From NCBI RefSeq assembly GCF_036541425.1, contig NZ_JAZHFT010000015.1:1-64000 (forward strand): a stretch of DNA of 64,000 nucleotides, read 5' to 3'. This stretch comes from Consotaella aegiceratis. GTDB lineage: Bacteria; Pseudomonadota; Alphaproteobacteria; Rhizobiales; Rhizobiaceae. Below are positions 6,004 to 14,654 of this stretch, piece after piece; the stretch's first letter is position 1; each line of letters opens with the position of its first letter. Below the pieces are notes generated by a model. The model made no database searches, was not told the DNA's origin, and saw nothing but the letters and a program-made list of their open reading frames with translations. Made by a program: the position numbers and the translations under genes.

Positions 6004-8574
6004 CTATGCCTTGCCCGCGCCGGCAGCCTCGCCACCGGCCGGTGCGTCGTCGGCCGCCGGCGGCATGACGTCGACGGGCCGCAGCTTGAAGAAGATCAGC
6101 ACCGGTGCCGCCACGAAGATCGACGAGCCCGTGCCGATGAAGACACCGAAGAGCATGGCCGCCACGAAGGAGCGGATTACCTCGCCACCGAAGAAGAACA
6201 GCGCCGCGAGCGCCAGCAGCGTGGTCAGCGAGGTCAGCGTCGTGCGCGACAGCATCTCGTTGTCCGACAGGTCGAGCAGCTGGCCGAGCGGCATCCGCTT
6301 GTAGCGGCGCAGGTTCTCGCGCACCCGGTCGTAGACGACGACGGTGTCGTTTAGCGAATAGCCGACGATGGTCAGGATCGCCGCGATGCTCGACAGATTG
6401 AACTCGAGCTGCGTCAGCACGAGGAAGCCGAGCGTCAGGATGACGTCGTTGACGGTACAGATGATCGCGCCGAGGGCGAACTGCCACTCGAAGCGGAACC
6501 AGATATAGACGAGGATCGCGAACAGCGAGGCGAGAACGCCGATCGTGCCCGCCCAGGCAAGTTCGCCGGATACGGTCGGGCCGACGACCTCGGTGCGCCG
6601 GAAATCATAATCCGCCGACAGGGCATCCTGAGCGGCGTTGACGGTGGCGACCTGGCTCGCGTCGCCGCCGCCGTCCTGGGCGCCGATTCGAATCAAGGCT
6701 TCGTCGGGCGTGCCGAATTCCTGCACCTGAACGTCGTCCAGTCCGACCTCACCCAGCCGCTGACGGATATCGCCGACGTCCGCATCGCCCTGCTTGGCCT
6801 GCACCTCGATCAGTGAGCCGCCGGTGAAGTCGATGCCGAAATTGAGGCCGGCCGTGGCCAGCGCGCCGACGGACAGTGCGCAGAGCACCAGCGATACGGC
6901 AAAGAACTGCAAACGCACCTTCATGAAGGGAATGCGCGTCACCTCCGGCACCAGCCGGACGTACTGACGCGGCAGTTCCTTCGGCCGGCGGCGGCGCACC
7001 CACTCGGCCACCAGCCAGCGCGTCAGCGTGAAGGCGGTGAACACCGTGGTGACGATACCGATCGCCAGCGTCACGGCGAAGCCGCGCACCGGACCGGAGC
7101 CCAGGAAGAACAGGATCACCGCAGCGATCAGCGTCGTGATGTTGGCGTCTATGATCGTCGCCAAGGCCCGCTGGAAGCCGGTGGCGATCGCCGGGATCAT
7201 CGGTTGACCCTTGCGGTGCTCCTCGCGGATGCGCTCGTAGATCAGCACGTTGGAATCGACCGCCATGCCGATGGTGAGCACGATGCCGGCGATGCCCGGC
7301 AGCGTCAGCGTCGCCCCGATCACCGAGAGGATGGCGATCAGCAGGATCACGTTGGCGATCAGTGCGATGTTGGCGATGACGCCGAGGAAGCCGTAGGCCG
7401 CCAGCATGAAGACGACGACCAGGATGGCGCCGATGATGCCGGCCATCTCGCCGGCAGCGATCGAGTCGGCACCAAGGCCCGGACCGACCGTCCGCTCTTC
7501 GATGATGTTGAGCGTCGCCGGCAGCGCGCCGGCGCGCAGCAGCACGGCGAGATCGTTGGCCGTCTGAGTGGTGAAACTGCCGGAAATCTGCGCCTGGCCG
7601 CCCAGGATCGGCTCGCGGATGTTGGGCGCGGAGAGCACCTTGTTGTCGAGCACGATGGCGAAGGGCCGCCCCACGTTCTGCTGTGTCACCGCGCCGAAGC
7701 GCTGCGCCCCGCGGGTATCGAAGCGGATGTTCACCACGGCTTCGTTGGTCTGGCTGTTGAATCCGGCCTGAGCGTCGGTCAGGTTCTCGCCCGACACCAT
7801 CACCTGTCGCTTGACCACGATCGGCTGGTTGTCGTCGGCCGTGTAGAGCAGTTCGGAATCGGCCGGCACGCGGGTTGCGCCGCGCGCCACGTCGTCCCCC
7901 GAAACCGTGAGATCGACGAGCCGGAAGGTGAGCTTGGCCGTCTGATTCAGCAGCGCCTTCAGGCGTGCGGGATCCTGCAGGCCCGGCACCTGGACCATGA
8001 TCCGGTCGGTGCCCTGGCGCTGGATCTGCGGCTCGGTCGTGCCGAGTTCGTCGATGCGCCGCCGCACCACCTCGATCGACTGGTCGACCGCGGAGGACAC
8101 ACGATAGTCGATGCCCTGATCGGTCAGGCCGAGGCGGAAGGTGCCCGATTGCGGCTGCGAGATTTCGACTTCGGTGATCGAGCCGCCGCCCAGCAGACCG
8201 CCCGAGACCGGCTGCGCCAGTGCACTCAGCGCCTCGCGCGCCGCGTCGATTTCGGACGTATCGCGAAGCGTGACCTCCACGGCATTTCCGCTGGTGCCCA
8301 GTCCGGTATATCCGACGCGCGCATCGCGCAGCGCCTGGCGGGCGTCGTCACGCAGCGTCTGCAGATGTTCCGCGATCAGCGACGCACGATCGACCTCCAA
8401 CAGGATGTAGGAGCCACCCTGGAGATCGAGACCGAGCGTCACCTGATCCTGCGGCACCCAGGAGGGCAGCGAAGAAAGCTGCTCGCGGGTGAACAGGTTC
8501 GGCGCCGCCAACACCACACCGGCGAGGATCGTCAGCCAGATGAGGACGGTCTTCCATCGCGAAAAATAAAGCAT
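6004..8574 (-). CDS. secDF: Fused protein translocase subunit SecDF
   Basis: SecDF uses the proton gradient to help export proteins through SecYEG. The 856-residue product fuses SecD and SecF. A first membrane segment spans residues 9-25, the D1 motif LGLDLQGG is at 47-54, and a periplasmic P1 domain follows. The SecD membrane bundle begins near DSIAAGEMAGIIGAILVVVF. The SecF half has NFGIDFTGGSLIEV and NDTVVVYDRVRENLR. Fused SecDF is usual in rhizobia. It sits between yajC and the NDUFAF3-like gene in one leftward transcript. Confidence 0.97.
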   Translation of the reverse strand: MLYFSRWKTVLIWLTILAGVVLAAPNLFTREQLSSLPSWVPQDQVTLGLDLQGGSYILLEVDRASLIAEHLQTLRDDARQALRDARVGYTGLGTSGNAVEVTLRDTSEIDAAREALSALAQPVSGGLLGGGSITEVEISQPQSGTFRLGLTDQGIDYRVSSAVDQSIEVVRRRIDELGTTEPQIQRQGTDRIMVQVPGLQDPARLKALLNQTAKLTFRLVDLTVSGDDVARGATRVPADSELLYTADDNQPIVVKRQVMVSGENLTDAQAGFNSQTNEAVVNIRFDTRGAQRFGAVTQQNVGRPFAIVLDNKVLSAPNIREPILGGQAQISGSFTTQTANDLAVLLRAGALPATLNIIEERTVGPGLGADSIAAGEMAGIIGAILVVVFMLAAYGFLGVIANIALIANVILLIAILSVIGATLTLPGIAGIVLTIGMAVDSNVLIYERIREEHRKGQPMIPAIATGFQRALATIIDANITTLIAAVILFFLGSGPVRGFAVTLAIGIVTTVFTAFTLTRWLVAEWVRRRRPKELPRQYVRLVPEVTRIPFMKVRLQFFAVSLVLCALSVGALATAGLNFGIDFTGGSLIEVQAKQGDADVGDIRQRLGEVGLDDVQVQEFGTPDEALIRIGAQDGGGDASQVATVNAAQDALSADYDFRRTEVVGPTVSGELAWAGTIGVLASLFAILVYIWFRFEWQFALGAIICTVNDVILTLGFLVLTQLEFNLSSIAAILTIVGYSLNDTVVVYDRVRENLRRYKRMPLGQLLDLSDNEMLSRTTLTSLTTLLALAALFFFGGEVIRSFVAAMLFGVFIGTGSSIFVAAPVLIFFKLRPVDVMPPAADDAPAGGEAAGAGKA

Positions 8575-8703
8575 CGGAGATCCGAAAATACCGACCGCCC
8601 GGCGCCACCGGCCCGGCAGGTTCGTCGTTCATCATTGTCGGTCGGCGCGACCGCTCACCGGCCGCCGCGCCGTGCATTCGGCAGAAACGCGCGGGGCGCT
8701 CGC

Positions 8704-9012
8704 CTATTTCGCGTTCGCCGCGGCGGGCTCGCCCTTCACCCGGACGTCGCTCACCATGCCCTGGAGAACACGCACCTTGACCTGCTCGGCGATCTGCACT
8801 TCCAGTTCGCCATTGTCCAGGACTTTGGTCACCTTGCCGATCACGCCGCCGCCGGTCACGATCGTGTCACCGCGGCGGATCGCCTTCAGCATCTCCTCGC
8901 GCTTCTTCACCTGGGTGCGCTGCGGCCGAATGATCAGGAAATACATGATCACGAAGACCAGCACGAAGGGGATGATCATCGAGAAGGCTTCCGCCCCCGA
9001 GCCAGCATTCAT
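8704..9012 (-). CDS. yajC: Preprotein translocase subunit YajC
   Basis: A 102-residue single-pass membrane protein that associates with SecDF. The membrane helix is about residues 11-30 (MIIPFVLVFVIMYFLIIRPQ) and is followed by a basic cytoplasmic region and the conserved GDTIVTGGGVIGKV. A strong AAGGAG site precedes the ATG. About 130 nt separate it from secDF on the same strand. Confidence 0.96.
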   Translation of the reverse strand: MNAGSGAEAFSMIIPFVLVFVIMYFLIIRPQRTQVKKREEMLKAIRRGDTIVTGGGVIGKVTKVLDNGELEVQIAEQVKVRVLQGMVSDVRVKGEPAAANAK

Positions 9013-9147
9013 CGAACACTCCTTGAAAAACAACCCCGCAGCGCGGGCCTTTACGTGGTGCGCGGAATATACGAACGGTGGGTGTGAATGCAACAGAAGC
9101 GGCGCCGCACGGTGACTCCCGATGCGCGCCAACCGCTGGAGACCGGC

Positions 9148-10038
9148 ATGGACAGAGACGTAGCGATCCAATTTCACCAGACGCTGCAGCGGATCGCGGT
9201 CAGCCTGGAACGGCTCGTCCCCGCCGCGCCGCCGCCTGCGGATCTCGATGCCGCCGACTGTTTCGTATTCGAGCCTCCGGCAAGACTCGCGCCGGTATCG
9301 CGCGTCAGCCGGGTGGAGATCGGCCTGCTCAAGGCGATCGACCATTGTCGCGAGATCCTGCTCGCCAACACACGGCGTTTCGCCAGCGGGCTGCCCGCCA
9401 ACAATGCGCTCCTGTGGGGCGCCCGCGGCATGGGCAAGTCGTCGCTGGTCAAGGCGGTTCATGCCGCGGTCAACGACAGCCGCGATCCCGGCGCGCCGGC
9501 TCTCAAGCTGATCGAGATCCATCGCGAGGATATCGCCGAGCTGCCGGCCGTGCTGCAGATCGTGCGACAGGCCCCCTACCGCTTCCTGCTGTTCTGCGAC
9601 GATCTGTCCTTCGACGGCAATGACACGTCCTACAAGTCGCTGAAGGCTGTGCTGGAAGGTGGCGTCGAGGGCCGGCCGGACAACGTGCTGTTCTACGCCA
9701 CCTCGAATCGACGACACCTTCTGCCGCGCGACATGATGGAGAACGAGCGCTCCACCGCCATCAACCCGCACGAGGCGGTCGAGGAAAAGGTCTCCCTGTC
9801 CGACCGCTTCGGCCTCTGGCTGGGTTTTCACAACTGCAGCCAGGACGACTACCTCGCCATGGTCGAGGGCTATCTCGACGCCCACCACCTGCCGATCGAT
9901 TTCGCCGAGATCCGAGGCGAGGCGCTGGAATGGGCCACCACGCGCGGCAGCCGGTCGGGCCGCGTGGCCTGGCAGTATGTCCAGGATCTGGCCGGACGGC
10001 TGGGCCGGACCTTGTCGGACGCTCCGCGCGACGCTTGA
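9148..10038 (+). CDS. DUF815 family ATP-binding protein
   Basis: A 296-residue AAA-type P-loop protein of the DUF815 family. The Walker A is GARGMGKSSLVK (near residue 90), the Walker B is FLLFCDDLSF, and the sensor-like ATSNRRHLLPRD follows. The exact role of this family is unknown; it is widely conserved in proteobacteria. I placed the start at the ATG with GGAG six bases upstream; an in-frame ATG at 9088 would add 20 residues but has a weaker site. It is divergent from yajC and convergent with mrcA. Confidence 0.85.
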   Translation: MDRDVAIQFHQTLQRIAVSLERLVPAAPPPADLDAADCFVFEPPARLAPVSRVSRVEIGLLKAIDHCREILLANTRRFASGLPANNALLWGARGMGKSSLVKAVHAAVNDSRDPGAPALKLIEIHREDIAELPAVLQIVRQAPYRFLLFCDDLSFDGNDTSYKSLKAVLEGGVEGRPDNVLFYATSNRRHLLPRDMMENERSTAINPHEAVEEKVSLSDRFGLWLGFHNCSQDDYLAMVEGYLDAHHLPIDFAEIRGEALEWATTRGSRSGRVAWQYVQDLAGRLGRTLSDAPRDA

Positions 10039-10062
10039 ACGAGATCGCGCCGGACCAAACGA

Positions 10063-10095
10063 CACGGTCCGAAAGGCGCTGCCTTCCGGACCGTG
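10063..10095. terminator. Intergenic hairpin between convergent genes
   Basis: A 9-bp stem CACGGTCCG/CGGACCGTG with an inner AAGGC/GCCTT helix sits between the convergent DUF815 and mrcA genes. There is no U tract on either side, so it is a structural terminator at best. Confidence 0.4.
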
Positions 10096-10123
10096 ATGAC
10101 TCTGAACGGTGAATGGCCGGCCG

Positions 10124-12580
10124 TTAAAACAGGCCGCCCGCTCCCTGCGAGATCGCTTCCTGCGTCTGTTGCGAGACGCTGGCCGAGAAGCCCTCGCCTA
10201 CCGGGCTGTCGCCGATGACGGCGTAGGTGTCCGACGGGCCGGTACCAGGTTTGAAAGCTTCCATGATGACATTGGAGCCACTGCCGCTGGCCGCCATGCC
10301 GGTGGTGCGGTCGACAGCCATGACCGTCATGCCCTCCGGCATCTGGAAATCGACGACGGGCTCCCCCTTGACCGCGTCTTGCATGAAGTCGAGGAAAACG
10401 GGCGCTGCCAACACGCCGCCGGTCGCGCCCCGCCCCATGGGTGTGGGCTGATCGTAGCCAATGAAGACGCCTGTAACGAGATTGGGCGTGAAGCCGACGA
10501 ACCAGGCATCCTTCTCGTCGTTGGTCGTCCCCGTCTTGCCGGCGACCGGGACGCCGAGTTGGCGCACGACCGTCGCCGTACCCCGTTGGACCACATCTTC
10601 CATCATCGAGGTGATCTGATAGGCCGTCATCGGATCGAGCACCTGCTCGCGATTTTCAACCAGTTCCGGCTCAGGCTGGTTCTCCCAGTCTGTCGCGTTG
10701 CAGTCCTCGCATTGGCGATTGTCATGCTTGTAGATCGTCTTTCCGTAACGATCCTGAATACGGTCGATCAATGAGGGCGCGATCGAGCGACCGCCATTGG
10801 CGATCACCGAATAGGCGGAGACCATCCTCAGGACCGTCGTTTCGCCCGCTCCAAGCGCCATCGGCAAGTATGGCTTGAGATGATCGTAAAGGCCGAATTT
10901 TTCCGCGTATTGGGCGACCAGGTCCATACCCACCGCCTGTGCGAGCCGCACGGTCATAAGATTTCGGCTGTGAACGATGCCGAAGCGCAGGGTCGATGGG
11001 CCGGCAGGCGCCTCGTTGCCGTAGTTGGACGGTTCCCAAACGCCTCCCCTGCCATCCGAAATGGAGATCGGCGCGTCGAGGATGACCGAGGCCGGCGTGT
11101 AGCCGTTGTCAAGCGCTGTGGCATAAACGAACGGCTTGAACGAGGAGCCCGGCTGGCGATAGGCCTGCGTGGCCCGGTTGAATTCCGACTGATCGAAGGA
11201 AAAGCCGCCGGACATGGCCATCACCCGCCCGGTGTGCGGATCCATCGCGACCAACGCACCCTGTACCTTCGGCGGCTGCCGCAGCAGATAGCCGTCGCCA
11301 TCCGCCTTCTTCTCGACGAAGACCACGTCGCCGGGCGAAAGCACGTCGTCGGCACCGCCGACGTTGCGGCGGTTGCCGTCGATGTTCAGATGCAGCGCCC
11401 ACTTCATATCCGAAAGCGCAATCTTGCCGAGCGTGCGCTCGTCACTGAGCTCGCCGCTGACCTGCCGCTCTGGCTCCAATCCTATGGTCGCGCTGCCGTG
11501 ATCGGCCTCCAGCACCACGGCGAGGCGCCACTCCGGCACGTCCGCGAAACCTTTGATATCGCCGAACGACTCGCCCCAATCCGTGCCGACCTCGACCGTC
11601 TTGTAGGCGCCGCGATATCCCCTCGCCTCGTCGAACTTGATGAGGCCATGCTGGAGCGCCTTGCGCGCCTCCACCTGAAGGTTGGGATCGAGCGTCGTGC
11701 GGACGGACAGGCCGCCCTCGTAGAGATCATCCACGCCGTAGCGGTCGATGATCTCGCGCCGTACCTCCTCGGTGAAATATTCGCCGGCGAACAGATAGGT
11801 GCCGGACGGCCGCGGATGGATATCCAACGGCTGCGCCTTCGCCTCGGTGGCCTCATCGGCGGTGATGAACTTGTTTTCGGCCATCTGGTCGATGACCCAG
11901 TTGCGCCGCTCGATCGCCCGATCCCTGTGATTGAACGGATGATAGTTGTTCGGCGCCTTGGGCAGAGCCGCGAGATAGGCGGCCTCCGCGATGGACAGCT
12001 CGTTGACCGACTTGTCGAAATAAGCGAGCGACGCCGCCGCCACGCCATAGGAGCCGAAGCCCAGGAAGATTTCGTTGAGGTAGAGCTCCAGGATCTGATC
12101 CTTGGAGTAGGCTTGCTCGATCCTCAGCGACAGCACGGCTTCCTTGATCTTCCGGTCGATCGTCCGGTCGGCGGTCAGAAGGAAGTTCTTGGCGACCTGC
12201 TGGGTGATGGTGGACGCGCCTACCAGCCGGCGATCGGTGCCGAGATTCTGGATGTTCGTCATCACTGCGCTGGCCAGGCCGAAAACGTCGATGCCCGGAT
12301 GGCTGTAGAAGCTCTTGTCCTCGGCCGCCAGGAAGGCGTCCTTGACGCGGGTCGGAATCGCCTGGATCGGCAGGAACAGCCGGCGCTCCTTGGCGTATTC
12401 CGCCATCAGCGAACCATCGGACGCGTGGATACGCGTCGTCACCGGCGGCTCGTACTCGGCCAGCACCTGATAGTCGGGAAGTTCCTTGGTCAGGGCATGG
12501 ACGTACCAGGCCACCCCAGCGGCGGCGATCAGTGCGAAGATCGTTCCGATCCCGAAGATGTATCCGATCAGCCTGATCAT
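10124..12580 (-). CDS. mrcA: Penicillin-binding protein 1A
   Basis: A bifunctional peptidoglycan glycosyltransferase/transpeptidase anchored in the inner membrane. The 818-residue product has one N-terminal membrane helix (residues 5-25), a GT51 domain (AAEDKSFYSHPG, STITQQVAKNF), an inserted OB-like region, and a transpeptidase domain with SSFK, SRN and KTGTTND. The ATG giving MIRLIGYIFG has GGAGAG just upstream and fits the family; an in-frame start 19 codons earlier is less likely. It follows amiC on the same strand, grouping two cell-wall genes. Confidence 0.96.
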   Translation of the reverse strand: MIRLIGYIFGIGTIFALIAAAGVAWYVHALTKELPDYQVLAEYEPPVTTRIHASDGSLMAEYAKERRLFLPIQAIPTRVKDAFLAAEDKSFYSHPGIDVFGLASAVMTNIQNLGTDRRLVGASTITQQVAKNFLLTADRTIDRKIKEAVLSLRIEQAYSKDQILELYLNEIFLGFGSYGVAAASLAYFDKSVNELSIAEAAYLAALPKAPNNYHPFNHRDRAIERRNWVIDQMAENKFITADEATEAKAQPLDIHPRPSGTYLFAGEYFTEEVRREIIDRYGVDDLYEGGLSVRTTLDPNLQVEARKALQHGLIKFDEARGYRGAYKTVEVGTDWGESFGDIKGFADVPEWRLAVVLEADHGSATIGLEPERQVSGELSDERTLGKIALSDMKWALHLNIDGNRRNVGGADDVLSPGDVVFVEKKADGDGYLLRQPPKVQGALVAMDPHTGRVMAMSGGFSFDQSEFNRATQAYRQPGSSFKPFVYATALDNGYTPASVILDAPISISDGRGGVWEPSNYGNEAPAGPSTLRFGIVHSRNLMTVRLAQAVGMDLVAQYAEKFGLYDHLKPYLPMALGAGETTVLRMVSAYSVIANGGRSIAPSLIDRIQDRYGKTIYKHDNRQCEDCNATDWENQPEPELVENREQVLDPMTAYQITSMMEDVVQRGTATVVRQLGVPVAGKTGTTNDEKDAWFVGFTPNLVTGVFIGYDQPTPMGRGATGGVLAAPVFLDFMQDAVKGEPVVDFQMPEGMTVMAVDRTTGMAASGSGSNVIMEAFKPGTGPSDTYAVIGDSPVGEGFSASVSQQTQEAISQGAGGLF

Positions 12581-12811
12581 GAACTCTCCATCCACATCGC
12601 CCGCGTTCGGGCCCGCTCCAACCGAAGCCGCATTCAAGCGCCGGTGCAGTGTCGACGAGGGACGTACCCTCCGTCTACCGGTCGCGACCAGTCCGCGACC
12701 CCAATAACATATTGCTGTTTTGCCTCAGGAATACGGCAACGGCGTGGTTGCGCCCCCGATGCAGCGCCCGTCTCTAGCACCTGTGGCCGAAGCGCAACAA
12801 CCGTCTTTCGT

Positions 12812-14056
12812 CTAGTTCTTCTGAAGGTCGGCGAGAGCCGAGCGATGCTCCAGAAACGTCAGCGCCGCATCGGCGATCGCGGCTGCCGTGCCTTCCTGCC
12901 ATTCATCCGAGGCCAGCAGCTTCTCGTCCTGGTCGTTCGACAGGTAGCCGAGTTCGACCAGAACCGAAGGAACATCCGGCGCCTTTAGGACACGAAATCC
13001 GGCGGACCGCTTGGGATTGTTGATGAGCCGCACGTCGTGGGTGCGCAGCGTGTCGACCAGATCGTCCGCGAAGCGCTCCGAAAACGCCTCGGTTTCGCGC
13101 CGGGTGAGGTCCAGGAGAATATCGAACACCTCGGGCTGCTCCTGCTGCCATTCCGGACCGGCAAACCGGTCCGCGGCATTCTCGCTGGCCGCGATTTGGC
13201 GGGCGAGAGCATCCGATGCCTTGGCCGACAGCGTATAGACGGTCGCGCCTCGAAGATCGGCATAGCGAATCGAATCGGCATGGACCGAGATGAAGAGGTC
13301 GGCTCCGGCCCGGCGGCCGAATTCCGCGCGTTCGGACAGGGGAATGAACTTGTCCGTCTCGCGCGTCAGCACGGCGTCGATTTCGCCGGTCTTTTCCAAA
13401 GCATCGCGCAGCACCAGCGCGAACGCCAGATTGATGTCCTTTTCCTGGGTTCCGTCCTTCTTGCCGATCGCGCCGGTGTCGATGCCGCCATGGCCCGGAT
13501 CGACGACGACGGTGAAACGGCGGCCTTCGTCGGCCACGCCGTCGTCCGCCTCCAACGTCACCGGCCGGATCGTCTGGCGGGCGAACGCCTCCTGGAATTC
13601 CGCCTCGGTGGCCGGGGTGAGCGTCAACGACAAGGCCGACGGATCGTCCTCTACCGGCTTCAGGTCGGCGGTGACCGGATGCTTCAGATAGAAGATGAAG
13701 CGATAGCGATCCGGCGGAACGAGCCCCTGCTGCAGTTTGTCGACCAGCGGATTCTCGGGCATCGCCGCATCGCCCGCGGCCGACAGCGTCTCGGGAAAGT
13801 CGACGGCGATCCGGTCGGGATGGCGCATCAGAATGAGCCGCGCCTTCGCATCGCCCTGCACCGCGAACCGGCCTGTAAAACCGTCGTCCTCAGCCGAAAG
13901 AGCCAGGTCGGTGACGATCGTGGCGTCCGCCGCGGCCAGGCTCGGCAGAGGTCGAGCAGCCACCAGGGCGGCCGCCAGCGCGATCAGAACCACCATCAGC
14001 GGCGGCAGGCCCGGACGGCGGGGAAATATGATTCGATGGGTCATGCGGTCTGGCAT
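12812..14056 (-). CDS. amiC: N-acetylmuramoyl-L-alanine amidase AmiC
   Basis: A periplasmic zinc amidase that splits septal peptidoglycan. A membrane/signal segment (LPPLMVVLIALAAALVAARP) is near residues 17-36. An AMIN-type domain follows, then an Amidase_3 domain with the zinc ligands in VVVDPGHGGIDTG, the later SVHAD motif and the catalytic glutamate in SVLVELGYLSN. The product is 414 residues from this ATG; an ATG four codons later (MTHRII) is equally possible. It lies upstream of mrcA on the same strand with a 230-nt gap. Confidence 0.93.
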   Translation of the reverse strand: MPDRMTHRIIFPRRPGLPPLMVVLIALAAALVAARPLPSLAAADATIVTDLALSAEDDGFTGRFAVQGDAKARLILMRHPDRIAVDFPETLSAAGDAAMPENPLVDKLQQGLVPPDRYRFIFYLKHPVTADLKPVEDDPSALSLTLTPATEAEFQEAFARQTIRPVTLEADDGVADEGRRFTVVVDPGHGGIDTGAIGKKDGTQEKDINLAFALVLRDALEKTGEIDAVLTRETDKFIPLSERAEFGRRAGADLFISVHADSIRYADLRGATVYTLSAKASDALARQIAASENAADRFAGPEWQQEQPEVFDILLDLTRRETEAFSERFADDLVDTLRTHDVRLINNPKRSAGFRVLKAPDVPSVLVELGYLSNDQDEKLLASDEWQEGTAAAIADAALTFLEHRSALADLQKN

Positions 14057-14654
14057 CGGCTCGTGCGGTTCGTTCGCGAATCGACTGCAAGAGGTCCTTG
14101 TTTAAGAAATGTCGGCGCTTGCCCGAGACTGGAGCTTCATGTCTCCAAGACGAGGCGCTGTTTCGCTTTGCACTTGTTTCTTCTCTTGGCTCATCATAAA
14201 AGCGGAAGTGAGGCTGAGGTGTCTCATCCGAGACGGTTCTTGTCGGTGACGCGCTCGGATCGCCGGAGGAGTTCTCCGATTCGCGATTGAGGGCGCCCGC
14301 TGTGACGGGATCGCCAATCTTCGGGCCTCTTGCAAGATTTCTTGCGTTCGCGGGAGCGATCCTCGAGCAAGTTTCAGCCGTGCCGTCCGCTGGAACGCAG
14401 GACGGCGGCGTGTTTTCATCGGTTGCCCCATGGGTGGCCACCATATCGTTACGGGTTGTTCACCGTGTTGCCAGTCACCATCGAACGTCGGATCGTATCT
14501 CGCAGGGCAATGGGCCTTGCAGGCGGCCCGCCGCGCGACGTCGTGCATCGAAGCGAAAGCGGTACGCCCATTGCGGACAAGCCTCCCTCCGACCGCAGAC
14601 CGGCGCCCCAGGCCGGCCGGCACCGGGGAGCATATGTCCCGGAGCTCATCCTGC
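14057..14654. other. Long divergent intergenic region and rne leader
   Basis: About 600 nt between divergent amiC and rne without a credible gene. It should contain the amiC promoter and a long rne 5' leader; rne leaders are known to mediate autoregulation in other proteobacteria. A small hairpin (CCGGG/CCCGG, about 14623-14642) lies just before the rne ribosome binding site GGAG. I could not pick a promoter with confidence. Confidence 0.5.

Noticed and set aside
7204..9087. Very long open frame opposite secDF
   Set aside because: GC-rich codon bias leaves antisense frames open; it has His/Arg-rich random composition and lies on top of well-identified secDF and yajC.
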